Assembly (NCBI RefSeq): GCF_022760995.1
Contig: NZ_JAKWJO010000006.1
Coordinates: 62,001-126,000, forward strand
Source: Dyella sedimenti
GTDB taxonomy: Bacteria; Pseudomonadota; Gammaproteobacteria; Xanthomonadales; Rhodanobacteraceae
DNA length: 64,000 nt
Reading direction: 5' to 3'
Under the pieces are notes generated by a model. That model ran no database searches. It saw nothing but the letters and a program-made list of their open reading frames with translations, and was not told where the DNA came from. Position numbers and translations under genes: made by a program. Shown piece after piece: positions 24,515 to 33,050 of this stretch. Position 1 is the stretch's first letter. Each line of letters begins with the position of its first letter.

Positions 24515-27295
24515 ATGTCACACCGCAGAACTTTGCTAGCAGCCAGCATCATCGCCGGGTTGTGTTTGTCCGGCTCCGTGTATGCCGCCGACAATACCCA
24601 GCCGGCGCCCGCGCCGGTCCCGTCCGGCCAGGACAATGCCCAGGCCAATCCGCAGACCGATGCCGACAAGAGCAAGGTCAGGGAACTGAGCACCATTACC
24701 GTGGTGGGCATCCGCGATTCGGAAGCCGAGTCGCTGAACCTCAAGAAGTCCGCCGACGCGCACGTCGAAGTGATCACTGCCGAGGACATCGGCAAGCTGC
24801 CGGCCAAGAATGTGGCCGACACGCTGCAGCGCCTGCCCGGCGTCAACATCAGCTCGTCCAGCGCCAGCGAAGGCGGCTTCGACGAGAACGACCGCGTCAG
24901 CCTGCGCGGCACCAACCCGAGCATGACCCAGACCACCGTCAACGGCCACACCGTGGGCACCGGCGACTGGTTCGTGCTGAGCCAGGTGCAGACCGTGGGC
25001 CGCAGCGTGAGCTACAGCCTGCTGCCGGCCGAAGTGGTCAGCGAGGTGGTGGTGCACAAGAGCTCGGAGGCCAAGCTGGAGGAGGGCGGCAGCGCCGGCT
25101 CGGTGGACATCATTACCCGCAAGCCGCTGGAGTTCGACAAGCAGGTGACGGGCCAGGCCTCCATCGGCGGCGTCTATGCCGACCTGCCCGGCAACACCAA
25201 GCCGCAGTTCAACGGCCTGTTCAACTACAAGAACGCCGACAACACCTTCGGCGTGATGGTGCAGGGCTTCTACGAGAAGCGCAGCCTGCAGCGCGACGGC
25301 CAGGAAGTCGTCGGCGGCTACAACCAGATCCAGGCCACCGACCCCATCGCCGTGGCGCATCCGAATCTCGCCGGCGTGTATTACCCGAACGAGACCGGCC
25401 AGACTCTGTTCACCCAGACGCGCACGCGCAAGGGCGGCCTGATCGACCTCGAGTGGAAGCCGCTCGACAACCTGACCCTGAACCTGGACAGCTTCTACTC
25501 CAAGCTCAACGCGGACAACTACAACCGCAACTACATGATGTGGGCCAGCCAGTTCGTGCCGAGCGGCGTGGGCCTGCAGCCGGGCTACACCGTCTCGGGC
25601 AACGTGCTGAAGAACGCCACGTTCGCGCCGGTGCCGGGCAGCACCACGCCGTACGGCGTGTACGACCAGATCTCCCGCCCGGGCGCGTCCTCGCAGTCGG
25701 CCTACACCACCCTGGACGCCGAATGGCGCGCCACTGACCACCTGACCTTCACCGGCCAGATCGGCACCACCGAGGGCAAGGGCAACAGCGATGAGCAGAA
25801 CGTGTCGGAGCTGGGCTTCGGCGCCGGCGCCGGCGCCAGCTGGGACATGCGCGGCACCGGCCAGCCGATCAACTGGTCCATGGGCGGCGACAACACCACG
25901 CCGTCCGGCATCCTGCCCTCCGCCGGCTGGATCTTCGGCGACCAGGACATCCACGTGAAGGACAAGGAGAACTTCTACCAGTTCGACGGCAACTACGCCT
26001 TCGACAGCTCGCCGGTCGCACTCAGCTCGCTGGACTTCGGCGTGCGCTACTCCGACCACACGCGCGAGAACAAGACCGACATCGGCCAGGGCCCGGCCGG
26101 CGACTGGCAGAACCCGGCCAACTACCCGACCACCTGGTCGAACTACCCGGGCAGCTTCAACAGCGACCTCGGCCTGAGCGCCCCAGGCCCGGTGTGGTAC
26201 TACAGCCCCGGCGCGCTGGCCGCGTTCGATGCGCTGTACGCCACCCGCGATCCGGTGGCGCGCTTCAACTGGCAGAACATCTACAAGGTGAACGAGAAGG
26301 ACGCGGCGGCCTATATCCAGGCCAACTTCGCCGGTGACCGCTGGAGCGGCAACATCGGCCTGCGCTACGTGCACACCAAGGAAGACATCACCTACAACAC
26401 CGGCGCGCAGTCCGACTACAGCGTGGCCGGCCCGATCGAAGGCTCGGCCTTCGGCCCGTACTACGTCAACAACTACAACCACAACTACGACCGCGTGCTG
26501 CCGAGCGCGAACCTGAAGTTCAACCTCACCGAAGACCTGCTGGCCCGCTTCGCCGCCTCGCAGACCATGACCCGCCCGGACTACTCCGCGCTGGCCGGCT
26601 CGTATTCGCTGGATGACCTGACCCACACCGGCAGCGGCGGCAACCCGCAGCTCAAGCCGCTGATCTCCACCAACTTCGACGCCGCCCTGGAATGGTATTT
26701 CGCCCCGCGCGGCCTGGTATCGGCCGGCGTGTACAACATGGAGTTGGCCAACTACATCAACTTCGGCACCCAGGCGCTGCAGTTCAAGGACCAGCAGGCC
26801 AGCCTGACCCAGGGCCACGACGTGTTCTCGACCTACCTGGTCAGCGTGCCGACCAACGTCAATGGCAACGTCAAGGGCATCGAACTGAACTACATCCAGC
26901 CGATCGGCGAGTACTTCGGCGTGCAGACCAACTACACCTACGCCGAAGGCCATGCCGACGGCGGCAAGCCGCTGCAGGGCACCTCGAAGAACACCTACAA
27001 CGTGTCGGCGTACTTCGAGAACAAGACGTTCAACGCGCGCATCAGCTACACCTACCGCTCGTCGTTCTACGACGGCGTGAGCCGCACCGACACCTACTAC
27101 CAGGCCGGCATCGGCAACCTGGCGGCGTCGCTGGGCTACAACATCAACCAGTGGATGTCGATCTCGCTGGACGCGATGAACCTCAACAACCCCAAGCTCA
27201 AGTACTACACGACCAATCCGGCCTACGGCAACCAGCCGTATGCGTTCTACGTGAACGGTCGCCAGTACTACCTCAACCTGAACTTCAAGATCTGA
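24515..27295 (+). CDS. TonB-dependent receptor, candidate chitooligosaccharide/GlcNAc outer-membrane transporter
   Basis: 926-residue outer-membrane receptor. A signal peptide ends about residue 24 (SGSVYA/ADN). A Gln/Pro-rich linker is followed by the TonB box region STITVVG, the plug domain with EDIGKLPAKNVADTLQRLPG and RVSLRGTNPSMTQTTVNG, and a large beta-barrel ending in ...YLNLNFKI with a terminal aromatic-type strand. The start is fixed by GGGGAGGAAACC before the ATG. It follows the sugar kinase by about 100 bp in the same direction and behind a NagR operator, so it would import chitin-derived sugars. A strong terminator follows. Confidence 0.9.
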   Translation: MSHRRTLLAASIIAGLCLSGSVYAADNTQPAPAPVPSGQDNAQANPQTDADKSKVRELSTITVVGIRDSEAESLNLKKSADAHVEVITAEDIGKLPAKNVADTLQRLPGVNISSSSASEGGFDENDRVSLRGTNPSMTQTTVNGHTVGTGDWFVLSQVQTVGRSVSYSLLPAEVVSEVVVHKSSEAKLEEGGSAGSVDIITRKPLEFDKQVTGQASIGGVYADLPGNTKPQFNGLFNYKNADNTFGVMVQGFYEKRSLQRDGQEVVGGYNQIQATDPIAVAHPNLAGVYYPNETGQTLFTQTRTRKGGLIDLEWKPLDNLTLNLDSFYSKLNADNYNRNYMMWASQFVPSGVGLQPGYTVSGNVLKNATFAPVPGSTTPYGVYDQISRPGASSQSAYTTLDAEWRATDHLTFTGQIGTTEGKGNSDEQNVSELGFGAGAGASWDMRGTGQPINWSMGGDNTTPSGILPSAGWIFGDQDIHVKDKENFYQFDGNYAFDSSPVALSSLDFGVRYSDHTRENKTDIGQGPAGDWQNPANYPTTWSNYPGSFNSDLGLSAPGPVWYYSPGALAAFDALYATRDPVARFNWQNIYKVNEKDAAAYIQANFAGDRWSGNIGLRYVHTKEDITYNTGAQSDYSVAGPIEGSAFGPYYVNNYNHNYDRVLPSANLKFNLTEDLLARFAASQTMTRPDYSALAGSYSLDDLTHTGSGGNPQLKPLISTNFDAALEWYFAPRGLVSAGVYNMELANYINFGTQALQFKDQQASLTQGHDVFSTYLVSVPTNVNGNVKGIELNYIQPIGEYFGVQTNYTYAEGHADGGKPLQGTSKNTYNVSAYFENKTFNARISYTYRSSFYDGVSRTDTYYQAGIGNLAASLGYNINQWMSISLDAMNLNNPKLKYYTTNPAYGNQPYAFYVNGRQYYLNLNFKI

Positions 27296-27317
27296 TTCAA
27301 GGCTTCCTCCCCGCCTA

Positions 27318-27349
27318 CGGGCCCGGCATGCTTGCCGGGCCCGATTTTT
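27318..27349 (+). terminator. Rho-independent terminator after the TonB receptor gene
   Basis: A perfect 10-bp stem CGGGCCCGGC (27318-27327) with its complement at 27334-27343, a six-base loop and then ATTTTT. It ends the kinase-receptor transcript 22 bp after the stop codon and separates it from the hydrolase genes. Confidence 0.93.
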
Positions 27350-27390
27350 CATCGGGGATCCATCCGTCGTTGCTGCGAAGGGTCGATGGC

Positions 27391-29226
27391 ATGAGGCGTC
27401 GCCGCTGTCTCGTGGCCGTGCTGCTGGCGCTCGGTGCGCCGGCCGCGGCCGCTACCGAAGGAAAGGTCCTGGTCGACCAGGTGGGCTACGACACGCACGC
27501 GTCCAAGCAGGCGGTGGTGGCGCTGCCGCCGGGCGATGCGTCGCACGGCTTCCGCGTGGTGGACGTAGACACAGGCAAGGAGGCATGGCACGGCGAGCTG
27601 TCGTCGCCGGCCAGGGTGGCCCGCTGGGGCGAGCAAGGCTACGCGGTCGCCGATTTCAGCGGCCTGGCCAAGCCCGGCCACTATTACGTGGCGTTGGACG
27701 AGGGCGGGCACGAGCTGCGCTCGTGGACCTTCGACGTGCGCGACAACGTGCTCGAACGCCACACGCTGTCCAACGTCATCTATTACTTCAAGGGCCAGCG
27801 CGCCAGCGGCCTGCTGGACAAGGCCGACACGCGCCTGCCGCACCCCGACGGCTCGCCGGGCACGCTGGATATCCACGGTGGCTGGTACGACGCCACCGGC
27901 GACTACGGCATCCACCTGTCGCACCAGAACCCCACCAGCTACTTCAACACCCAGCAGCTGCCGCTGGTCGCGTGGAGCCTGCTGCGCAGCTGGCAGGTGC
28001 TGGAGGCACGGCACGATCCCAACTTCCACGAATACCAGCGCCGCCTGCTCGACGAGGGCCTGTTCGGCGCCGATTTCCTGGTGCGCGACAAGCGCCCGGA
28101 CGGTTCGTTCTACCAGTCCATCGACGCGCCCGGCGCCGGCAAGCTGCCGCAGGACCGCCGCATCGGCGATCCCAACTGGCGCACCCGGATCAAGCTCAAG
28201 CCCGGCGACCATACCGAGCGGGTGGACCAGCCCGCGCATGGGCCGCACGCCTACGAGGCCAGCTTCCGCGCCGGCGGCGGCATGGCCATCGCCGCGCTGG
28301 CGCTGGCCGCGAGCACCGGCGTGGACGGCGACTTCGCCGCCAGAGATTACCTCAAGGCCGCCGAGGATGCCTACCGTTTCCTCGATGCGCACAACGCCGA
28401 GCTGACCAACGACGGCAAGGACAACATCATCGACGACTACGGCGCGCTGCTCGCCGCGGTGGCGCTGTACCGCGCCACGCGCGACGAAACGTGGCGCCGG
28501 GCGGCCGACGCGCGCGCCGACCACCTGATGGCGCGCCTGACCAGCCACGACGGCCATCGCGACTACTGGCGCGCCGACGATGGCGTGCGCCCGTTCTTCC
28601 ATCCCTCCGACGCCGGCCTGCCGGTGGTGGCGCTGGTGGAATACGCCGCCATCGCCGATGCGGATCACCAGGCCCGCGTGCGCGAGGCGGTGCGCCGCTC
28701 GCTGCAGGCGGAGCTGGCGGTGACGGCCGAGGTCGCCAATCCGTTCGGCTACGCGCGCCAGTTGGTGCGCGGCGGCGACGGGCGCGTGCGCACCGCGTTC
28801 TTTTTTCCGCACGACAGCGAGGCCGCGCCGTGGTGGCAGGGCGAGGATGCGCGGCTGGCCTCGCTGGCCGCCGCCGCCCGGCTGGCCGCGCCGCTGTATG
28901 CGGGCGACCCGGCCTTCCAGGCCCGCCTGCAAGGCTATGCGTGGAACCAGCTGCACTGGATCCTGGGCCGCAACCCGTACGACAGCAGCCTGCTGATGGG
29001 CAGCGGCCAGCGCAACGCGCCGTATATGTTCTTCGACTCCTATGCGTTCACCAACGCGCCGGGCGCCATCATCAACGGCATTACCTCCGGGCTGGCCGAC
29101 GAGGAAGGCATCGCCTTCGACCTCGGCTACGCGCAGACCGGCAAGGACGACGACTGGCGCTGGACCGAACAGTGGCTGCCACACGATGCGTGGTACCTGT
29201 TCGCCATCAGCCTTCCCCACGATTGA
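27391..29226 (+). CDS. GH9 family glycoside hydrolase with N-terminal CelD-type Ig-like domain, candidate exo-glucosaminidase/N-acetylglucosaminidase
   Basis: 611 residues from ATG 27391 (GAAGG nine bases upstream). A signal peptide (cleaved near APAAA) precedes an Ig-like domain starting KVLVDQVGYDTHASK, residues ~25-110, and the GH9 (alpha/alpha)6 catalytic domain. The catalytic aspartates are in GGWYDATGDYG (D167, D171), and the likely acid is Glu593 in WRWTEQW close to the C terminus. Plain cellulases of this family have GGWYDAGD; the one-residue insertion and the TEQW ending fit the chitin-sugar GH9 enzymes found beside chitin genes in Vibrio. In this nag context it probably trims chitosan or chitin oligomers in the periplasm. 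Substrate is inference. Confidence 0.83.
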   Translation: MRRRRCLVAVLLALGAPAAAATEGKVLVDQVGYDTHASKQAVVALPPGDASHGFRVVDVDTGKEAWHGELSSPARVARWGEQGYAVADFSGLAKPGHYYVALDEGGHELRSWTFDVRDNVLERHTLSNVIYYFKGQRASGLLDKADTRLPHPDGSPGTLDIHGGWYDATGDYGIHLSHQNPTSYFNTQQLPLVAWSLLRSWQVLEARHDPNFHEYQRRLLDEGLFGADFLVRDKRPDGSFYQSIDAPGAGKLPQDRRIGDPNWRTRIKLKPGDHTERVDQPAHGPHAYEASFRAGGGMAIAALALAASTGVDGDFAARDYLKAAEDAYRFLDAHNAELTNDGKDNIIDDYGALLAAVALYRATRDETWRRAADARADHLMARLTSHDGHRDYWRADDGVRPFFHPSDAGLPVVALVEYAAIADADHQARVREAVRRSLQAELAVTAEVANPFGYARQLVRGGDGRVRTAFFFPHDSEAAPWWQGEDARLASLAAAARLAAPLYAGDPAFQARLQGYAWNQLHWILGRNPYDSSLLMGSGQRNAPYMFFDSYAFTNAPGAIINGITSGLADEEGIAFDLGYAQTGKDDDWRWTEQWLPHDAWYLFAISLPHD

Positions 29227-29248
29227 CGCCGGAGCCGCGAGACGCCTG

Positions 29249-31555
29249 ATGAGAAAACCACACCGCCTGCTGTGCCTCGCCTTGTACGGCATCGCCGCGC
29301 TCGCGCATGGCGCCGATGCCACTTCGGTGGATGTGATTCCGATGCCGGCGCAGGTGAGCCATGCCGGCCAGGCATTCACCGTGGAGACGCAGACGCCGAT
29401 CGTGGTGGATGCCGGCGACGCCGCGGCGCGTCGCACCGCGGACTACCTGGCGGCGTTGATCGCGCGCACGCGCCATCTGCGGTTGCAGGTGAAGGAAGGA
29501 CCGCTGGCCGGCGCGGCCATCGTGCTCACGCGCGATGCGCAGGCGCCGGTAGCCAATGCGGAAGGCTATACGCTCGACGTGACGCCACGGGGCATTCGCG
29601 TGGTGGCACGGGAAGAGGCGGGGCTGTTCTACGGCGCCATCACCGCGTGGCAGCTGCTGACGCCCGCCCGTGGCAGCGGCGACGTGCAGGTGCCGGCGGT
29701 GCATATCCGCGACGAGCCGCGCTTCGCCTGGCGCGGCCTGATGCTGGACTCCGCACGCCACTTCCAGACCCCGGACGAGGTGCGCACGCTGCTCGACCAG
29801 ATGGCGCAGCACAAGCTCAACGTGCTGCACTGGCACCTCACCGACGACCAGGGCTGGCGCATCGAGATCAAGAAGTATCCCGACCTCACCCGCATCGGCG
29901 CCTGGCGCACGCCGCCGGACGCCGGCAGGCACGGCGAACCCGCGCGCTATGGTGGCTTCTACACGCAGGAGCAGATCCGCGCCATCGTCGCCTATGCCAG
30001 CGAGCGCCATATCACCGTGGTGCCGGAGCTCGACATGCCGGGCCACGCGCAGGCGGCGGTGGCCTCGTATCCCGCGCTGGGCGTCACCGGCAAGCGTCCG
30101 CCGGTATCGCCCGACTGGGGCGTGCATCCGTACCTCTACAACGTGGACGAGCCCACCGTGCATTTCCTCGAGGACGTGCTGGACGAGGTAATGGCGCTGT
30201 TCCCCTCCCCCTACATCCACATCGGCGGCGACGAGGCGGTGAAGGACCAGTGGCAGGCCTCGCCCGCCGTGCAGGCGCGTATCAAGGCGCTGGGCCTGAA
30301 GAACGAGGAGCAACTGCAAAGCTGGTTCATCGGCCAGATGGGCGCGTACCTCGCCGCGCATGGACGCCGCCTGGTCGGCTGGGACGAGATCCTCGAAGGT
30401 GGCGTGCCAGCCAGCGCCACCGTGATGTCCTGGCGCGGCACGCAGGGCGCCATCGATGCGGCGAAGCAGGGCCATGACGTGGTGCTCTCGCCGGCGCCGC
30501 AGCTCTACCTGGACCAGATGCAGAGCGACCGCGACGACGAGACCACCGGCCGCCTGCCGTCGATGTCGCTGGAAAGCGTCTACGCCTTCGAGGCGGTGCC
30601 CAAGGAGCTCGACGCCGCGCAGGCCGCCCACGTACTGGGCCTGCAGGCCAACATGTGGACCGAGCACATGCCGACCCTGCGGCATGTCGAGCATGCGGTG
30701 TTCCCACGCATGGATGCGTTGGCCGAGGCGGCATGGACGCCGGTGGCCGCGCGCGACTGGCACGGCTTCCTCGGCCGCCTGCCGGCGCAACTGGCGCGCT
30801 ACCGCGCGCAGGACATCGCCTATGCCGACAGCGCCTTCGCCGTGTCGGTCGAGGTGGACCGCAACGCGGCCATTGAGAGCGGGCGTGCCACGGTCACGCT
30901 GTCCAACCAGGCCCGCTACGGCAATCTGCGCTACACCACCGACGGAAGCGTGCCGAGTGCCGCCTCACCGCTGTACGCCGGGCCGTTCGCGGTGGCGCTG
31001 CCCGCCGTCGTCAATGCGGTGGCGCTGGCGCCGGATGGCACCCCGCTGGCCGCGCCGCGCCAGCGCCAGCTCAGCCTGGCCGCATTGCGCAGCATGGGCA
31101 GCGGCGAGCTGGACAACTGCCCCGGCAGCGATTTCCGCCTGCGCGTGCAGCCCACGCCCGATGCCACCAGCATGGCGCCTACCTACCTGGTCAACGTGTT
31201 CGACAACTGCCGCCTGTATCGCGCCGCGCGGCTGGACGGCATCGCGGCGATCCGCGTGGATACCGCGCGGCTGCCGCGCAACTACCAGCTCGCCCATGAC
31301 GCCAGGCTGGTGGTGGCACATCCGGGCCACACGCCGCAGGGCGAGCTGGAAGTGCGCCTGGACGGCTGCCAGGGCGAGCGGCTGGCCTCGCTGCCGCTGC
31401 CCGCCGGCGGGTCCGACGCGTTTACCCTGCAAGGCGCGCTGCCGCCCCGGCAAGGCGTGCACGACCTGTGCCTGTTGTTCACCTCGCCGATCACGGGGCC
31501 GCTCTACGGCATCGGCGAGGCCGCGCTGCTGCCAACCGACGGGGGCGCGCGATGA
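29249..31555 (+). CDS. GH20 beta-N-acetylhexosaminidase
   Basis: 768 residues from ATG 29249. A signal peptide ends near residue 21 (ALAHG/AD). The GH20b N-terminal domain covers about residues 28-150, and the TIM-barrel follows with LMLDSARHFQTPDEV and LHWHLTDDQGWRIEIKKYP. The catalytic pair Asp-Glu is in HIGGDEA (residues 324-330), and WDEILEGG and MWTEHMP complete the site. The C-terminal ~240 residues include a CHB_HEX-type region (YTTDGSVPSAASPLYAG) and a Cys-containing beta-rich tail. It releases GlcNAc from chitooligosaccharides in the periplasm. Its stop overlaps the next start (ATGA). Confidence 0.95.
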   Translation: MRKPHRLLCLALYGIAALAHGADATSVDVIPMPAQVSHAGQAFTVETQTPIVVDAGDAAARRTADYLAALIARTRHLRLQVKEGPLAGAAIVLTRDAQAPVANAEGYTLDVTPRGIRVVAREEAGLFYGAITAWQLLTPARGSGDVQVPAVHIRDEPRFAWRGLMLDSARHFQTPDEVRTLLDQMAQHKLNVLHWHLTDDQGWRIEIKKYPDLTRIGAWRTPPDAGRHGEPARYGGFYTQEQIRAIVAYASERHITVVPELDMPGHAQAAVASYPALGVTGKRPPVSPDWGVHPYLYNVDEPTVHFLEDVLDEVMALFPSPYIHIGGDEAVKDQWQASPAVQARIKALGLKNEEQLQSWFIGQMGAYLAAHGRRLVGWDEILEGGVPASATVMSWRGTQGAIDAAKQGHDVVLSPAPQLYLDQMQSDRDDETTGRLPSMSLESVYAFEAVPKELDAAQAAHVLGLQANMWTEHMPTLRHVEHAVFPRMDALAEAAWTPVAARDWHGFLGRLPAQLARYRAQDIAYADSAFAVSVEVDRNAAIESGRATVTLSNQARYGNLRYTTDGSVPSAASPLYAGPFAVALPAVVNAVALAPDGTPLAAPRQRQLSLAALRSMGSGELDNCPGSDFRLRVQPTPDATSMAPTYLVNVFDNCRLYRAARLDGIAAIRVDTARLPRNYQLAHDARLVVAHPGHTPQGELEVRLDGCQGERLASLPLPAGGSDAFTLQGALPPRQGVHDLCLLFTSPITGPLYGIGEAALLPTDGGAR

Positions 31556-32625
31556 ACGCCGTGGGGCGACGCCTCGCCTCGGTCGATGCGCTGCGCGGCT
31601 GCACCGTGGCGCTGATGCTGCTGGTCAACGATCCGGGCGACTGGGACCATGTGTACTGGCCGCTGGAACACGCCGAGTGGAACGGCTGCACGCCGACCGA
31701 CCTGGTGTTCCCGTTCTTCCTGTTCGTGGTGGGCGTGTCGATCGCGCTGGCGATCGGGCCACGGGTGGAGCAGGGCGCCGACCGGGGCGCGCTGATGCGC
31801 GCGGCGCTCCAGCGCGCGTTGCGCATCCTGCTGCTGGGCGTGGCGATCAACGTGCTGGCGTGGCTGGTGATGCCCGGCGCGCATCTGCGCTTTCCCGGCG
31901 TGCTGCAGCGCATCGGCGTGTGCTTCGCGGGCGCGGCGGCGTTTGCCGTCTTTACCCGGGCGCGCACGCAATGGGTGGCCATCGCGGTGCTCCTGCTAGG
32001 CTACTGGGGCCTGCTGCTGGCCGGCGGCAGCCTGGAACCTTTCGTCAATATCGTCAGCCGCACCGACCATGCGGTGTTCGGCCGCTTCGTCTACCTGGTC
32101 GATCCGCACACCGGCCTCGGCCACGACCCGGAAGGCCTGCTGGGCTGCCTGCCGTCGCTGGCGACCAGCCTGCTCGGCCTGCGCGCGGGCCAGTGGCTGC
32201 GCGAGGAGAAGATGCGTCCGCTGCTCATTGCCGGCGTGCTATCGCTGGTGGCCGGCTATGCGTGGTCGCTGGCGCTGCCGCTCAACAAGAACCTGTGGAC
32301 GTCCTCGTTCGTGCTGTGTACCGGTGGCTGGGCCATGCTGGCGCTGTGGCTGTGCCACGTGCTGGTCGACCGCCGCGGCTGGCCGGCGATCGGCCGCCGC
32401 TTTGGCGTGAATGCGGTGGCGGCCTATGCCGGCTCGGAACTGATGCAGATCCTGCTGCCCGGCCTGGGCCTGCAGGACCCGCTGTACCGCCACGCCTTCG
32501 CCGGCTGGATCACCCCGCTGGCCGGTCCCTACGTGGCCTCGCTGGCCTTCGCCATGGTTTTCGTGGCGGTATGGTGGGGCATCGTCTACGCGATGGACCG
32601 GCGACGGCTTTACCTCAAGCTGTAG
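31552..32625 (+). CDS. nagX: NagX-like/HGSNAT-family transmembrane acyltransferase
   Basis: 357-residue membrane protein from ATG 31552, overlapping the GH20 stop. The N-terminal signature RLASVDALRGCTVALMLLVN and the VFPFFLFVVGVSIALA helix are those of the DUF1624/DUF5009 and heparan-alpha-glucosaminide N-acetyltransferase group. About ten helices are predicted. NagX proteins occur in GlcNAc/chitin loci of Shewanella and Xanthomonas and are thought to acetylate or otherwise act on amino sugars at the inner membrane; this has not been settled biochemically to my knowledge. A role in re-acetylating glucosamine released by the GH9 enzyme would fit the operon. Confidence 0.85.
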   Translation: MNAVGRRLASVDALRGCTVALMLLVNDPGDWDHVYWPLEHAEWNGCTPTDLVFPFFLFVVGVSIALAIGPRVEQGADRGALMRAALQRALRILLLGVAINVLAWLVMPGAHLRFPGVLQRIGVCFAGAAAFAVFTRARTQWVAIAVLLLGYWGLLLAGGSLEPFVNIVSRTDHAVFGRFVYLVDPHTGLGHDPEGLLGCLPSLATSLLGLRAGQWLREEKMRPLLIAGVLSLVAGYAWSLALPLNKNLWTSSFVLCTGGWAMLALWLCHVLVDRRGWPAIGRRFGVNAVAAYAGSELMQILLPGLGLQDPLYRHAFAGWITPLAGPYVASLAFAMVFVAVWWGIVYAMDRRRLYLKL

Positions 32626-32639
32626 AGAGCCTTGCCATG

Positions 32640-32915
32640 TGGAGACCTTGAACAGGCCCTCCACGCCAGGAAGCCCGGCTGCGCTGCATGATCCCCATGC
32701 CAGGTACACGCGGTTGCCGCCGCTTTTCTTGACCTGGTACATCGCGTAGTCGGCGGCGCGGGTGATCTCCCGGGATCGTCGCCGTGCAGCGGATGAAAGG
32801 CGACGCCGATGCTGGCGGGCACGTGCAGCGCCTGGAAGCGGTCGCGGTTGACCAGGTCGGTGAGCGGATCGTGCCGCGCGACATGGTACAGGCGCGCCTC
32901 AGCAGCATCGCGCGG
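32640..32915 (-). pseudogene. Remnant of a GGDEF (diguanylate cyclase) gene with the centre deleted
   Basis: On the minus strand the GGDEF-domain opening ARHDPLTDLVNRDRF (near 32880-32830) is followed almost at once by the C-terminal block SIGVAFHPLHGDDP. After a frame change come ADYAMYQVKKSGGNRVYLAW (to about 32690). The intervening ~90 residues, which should hold the GG(D/E)EF active site, are missing, and the frame shifts at about 32772. The product cannot be active. It lies between nagX and the alkaline phosphatase gene. The remaining sequence of this 425-bp gap shows only a candidate phosphate-starvation promoter near its end. Confidence 0.8.
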
Positions 32916-32978
32916 CCGCCGCGCACCAGCTCGGCGTCGTGCCGTGGGCGCGGGACAGCGCGTGTGGGTGGCACGGAG

Positions 32979-33012
32979 CTGTCATCGCAATTTCTTGCGA
33001 TGCGACTACGAT
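32979..33012 (+). promoter_or_regulatory. Candidate PHO-box half site and -10 upstream of alkaline phosphatase
   Basis: CTGTCAT at 32979-32985 is a perfect PHO-box half site. The second half eleven bases on (ATTTCTT) matches only 4 of 7. A -10-like TACGAT lies at 33007-33012, at the usual distance from a PHO box. The gene's function makes PhoB control likely, but the match is partial. Confidence 0.35.
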
Positions 33013-33050
33013 CATACGCCTCTCCCTTCCCTCATCCCGAGAGGTTGCCG

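Noticed and set aside
24536..27352. 938-codon open frame on the minus strand
   Set aside because: It lies wholly opposite the TonB receptor gene, has no domain or signal and its amino acid bias (Val, Gly, Arg, His) is that of an antisense shadow in GC-rich DNA.
26692..27390. Extended N terminus for the GH9 protein reaching into the receptor gene
   Set aside because: The extension is out-of-frame receptor sequence and contains the terminator; the signal peptide starts at ATG 27391.
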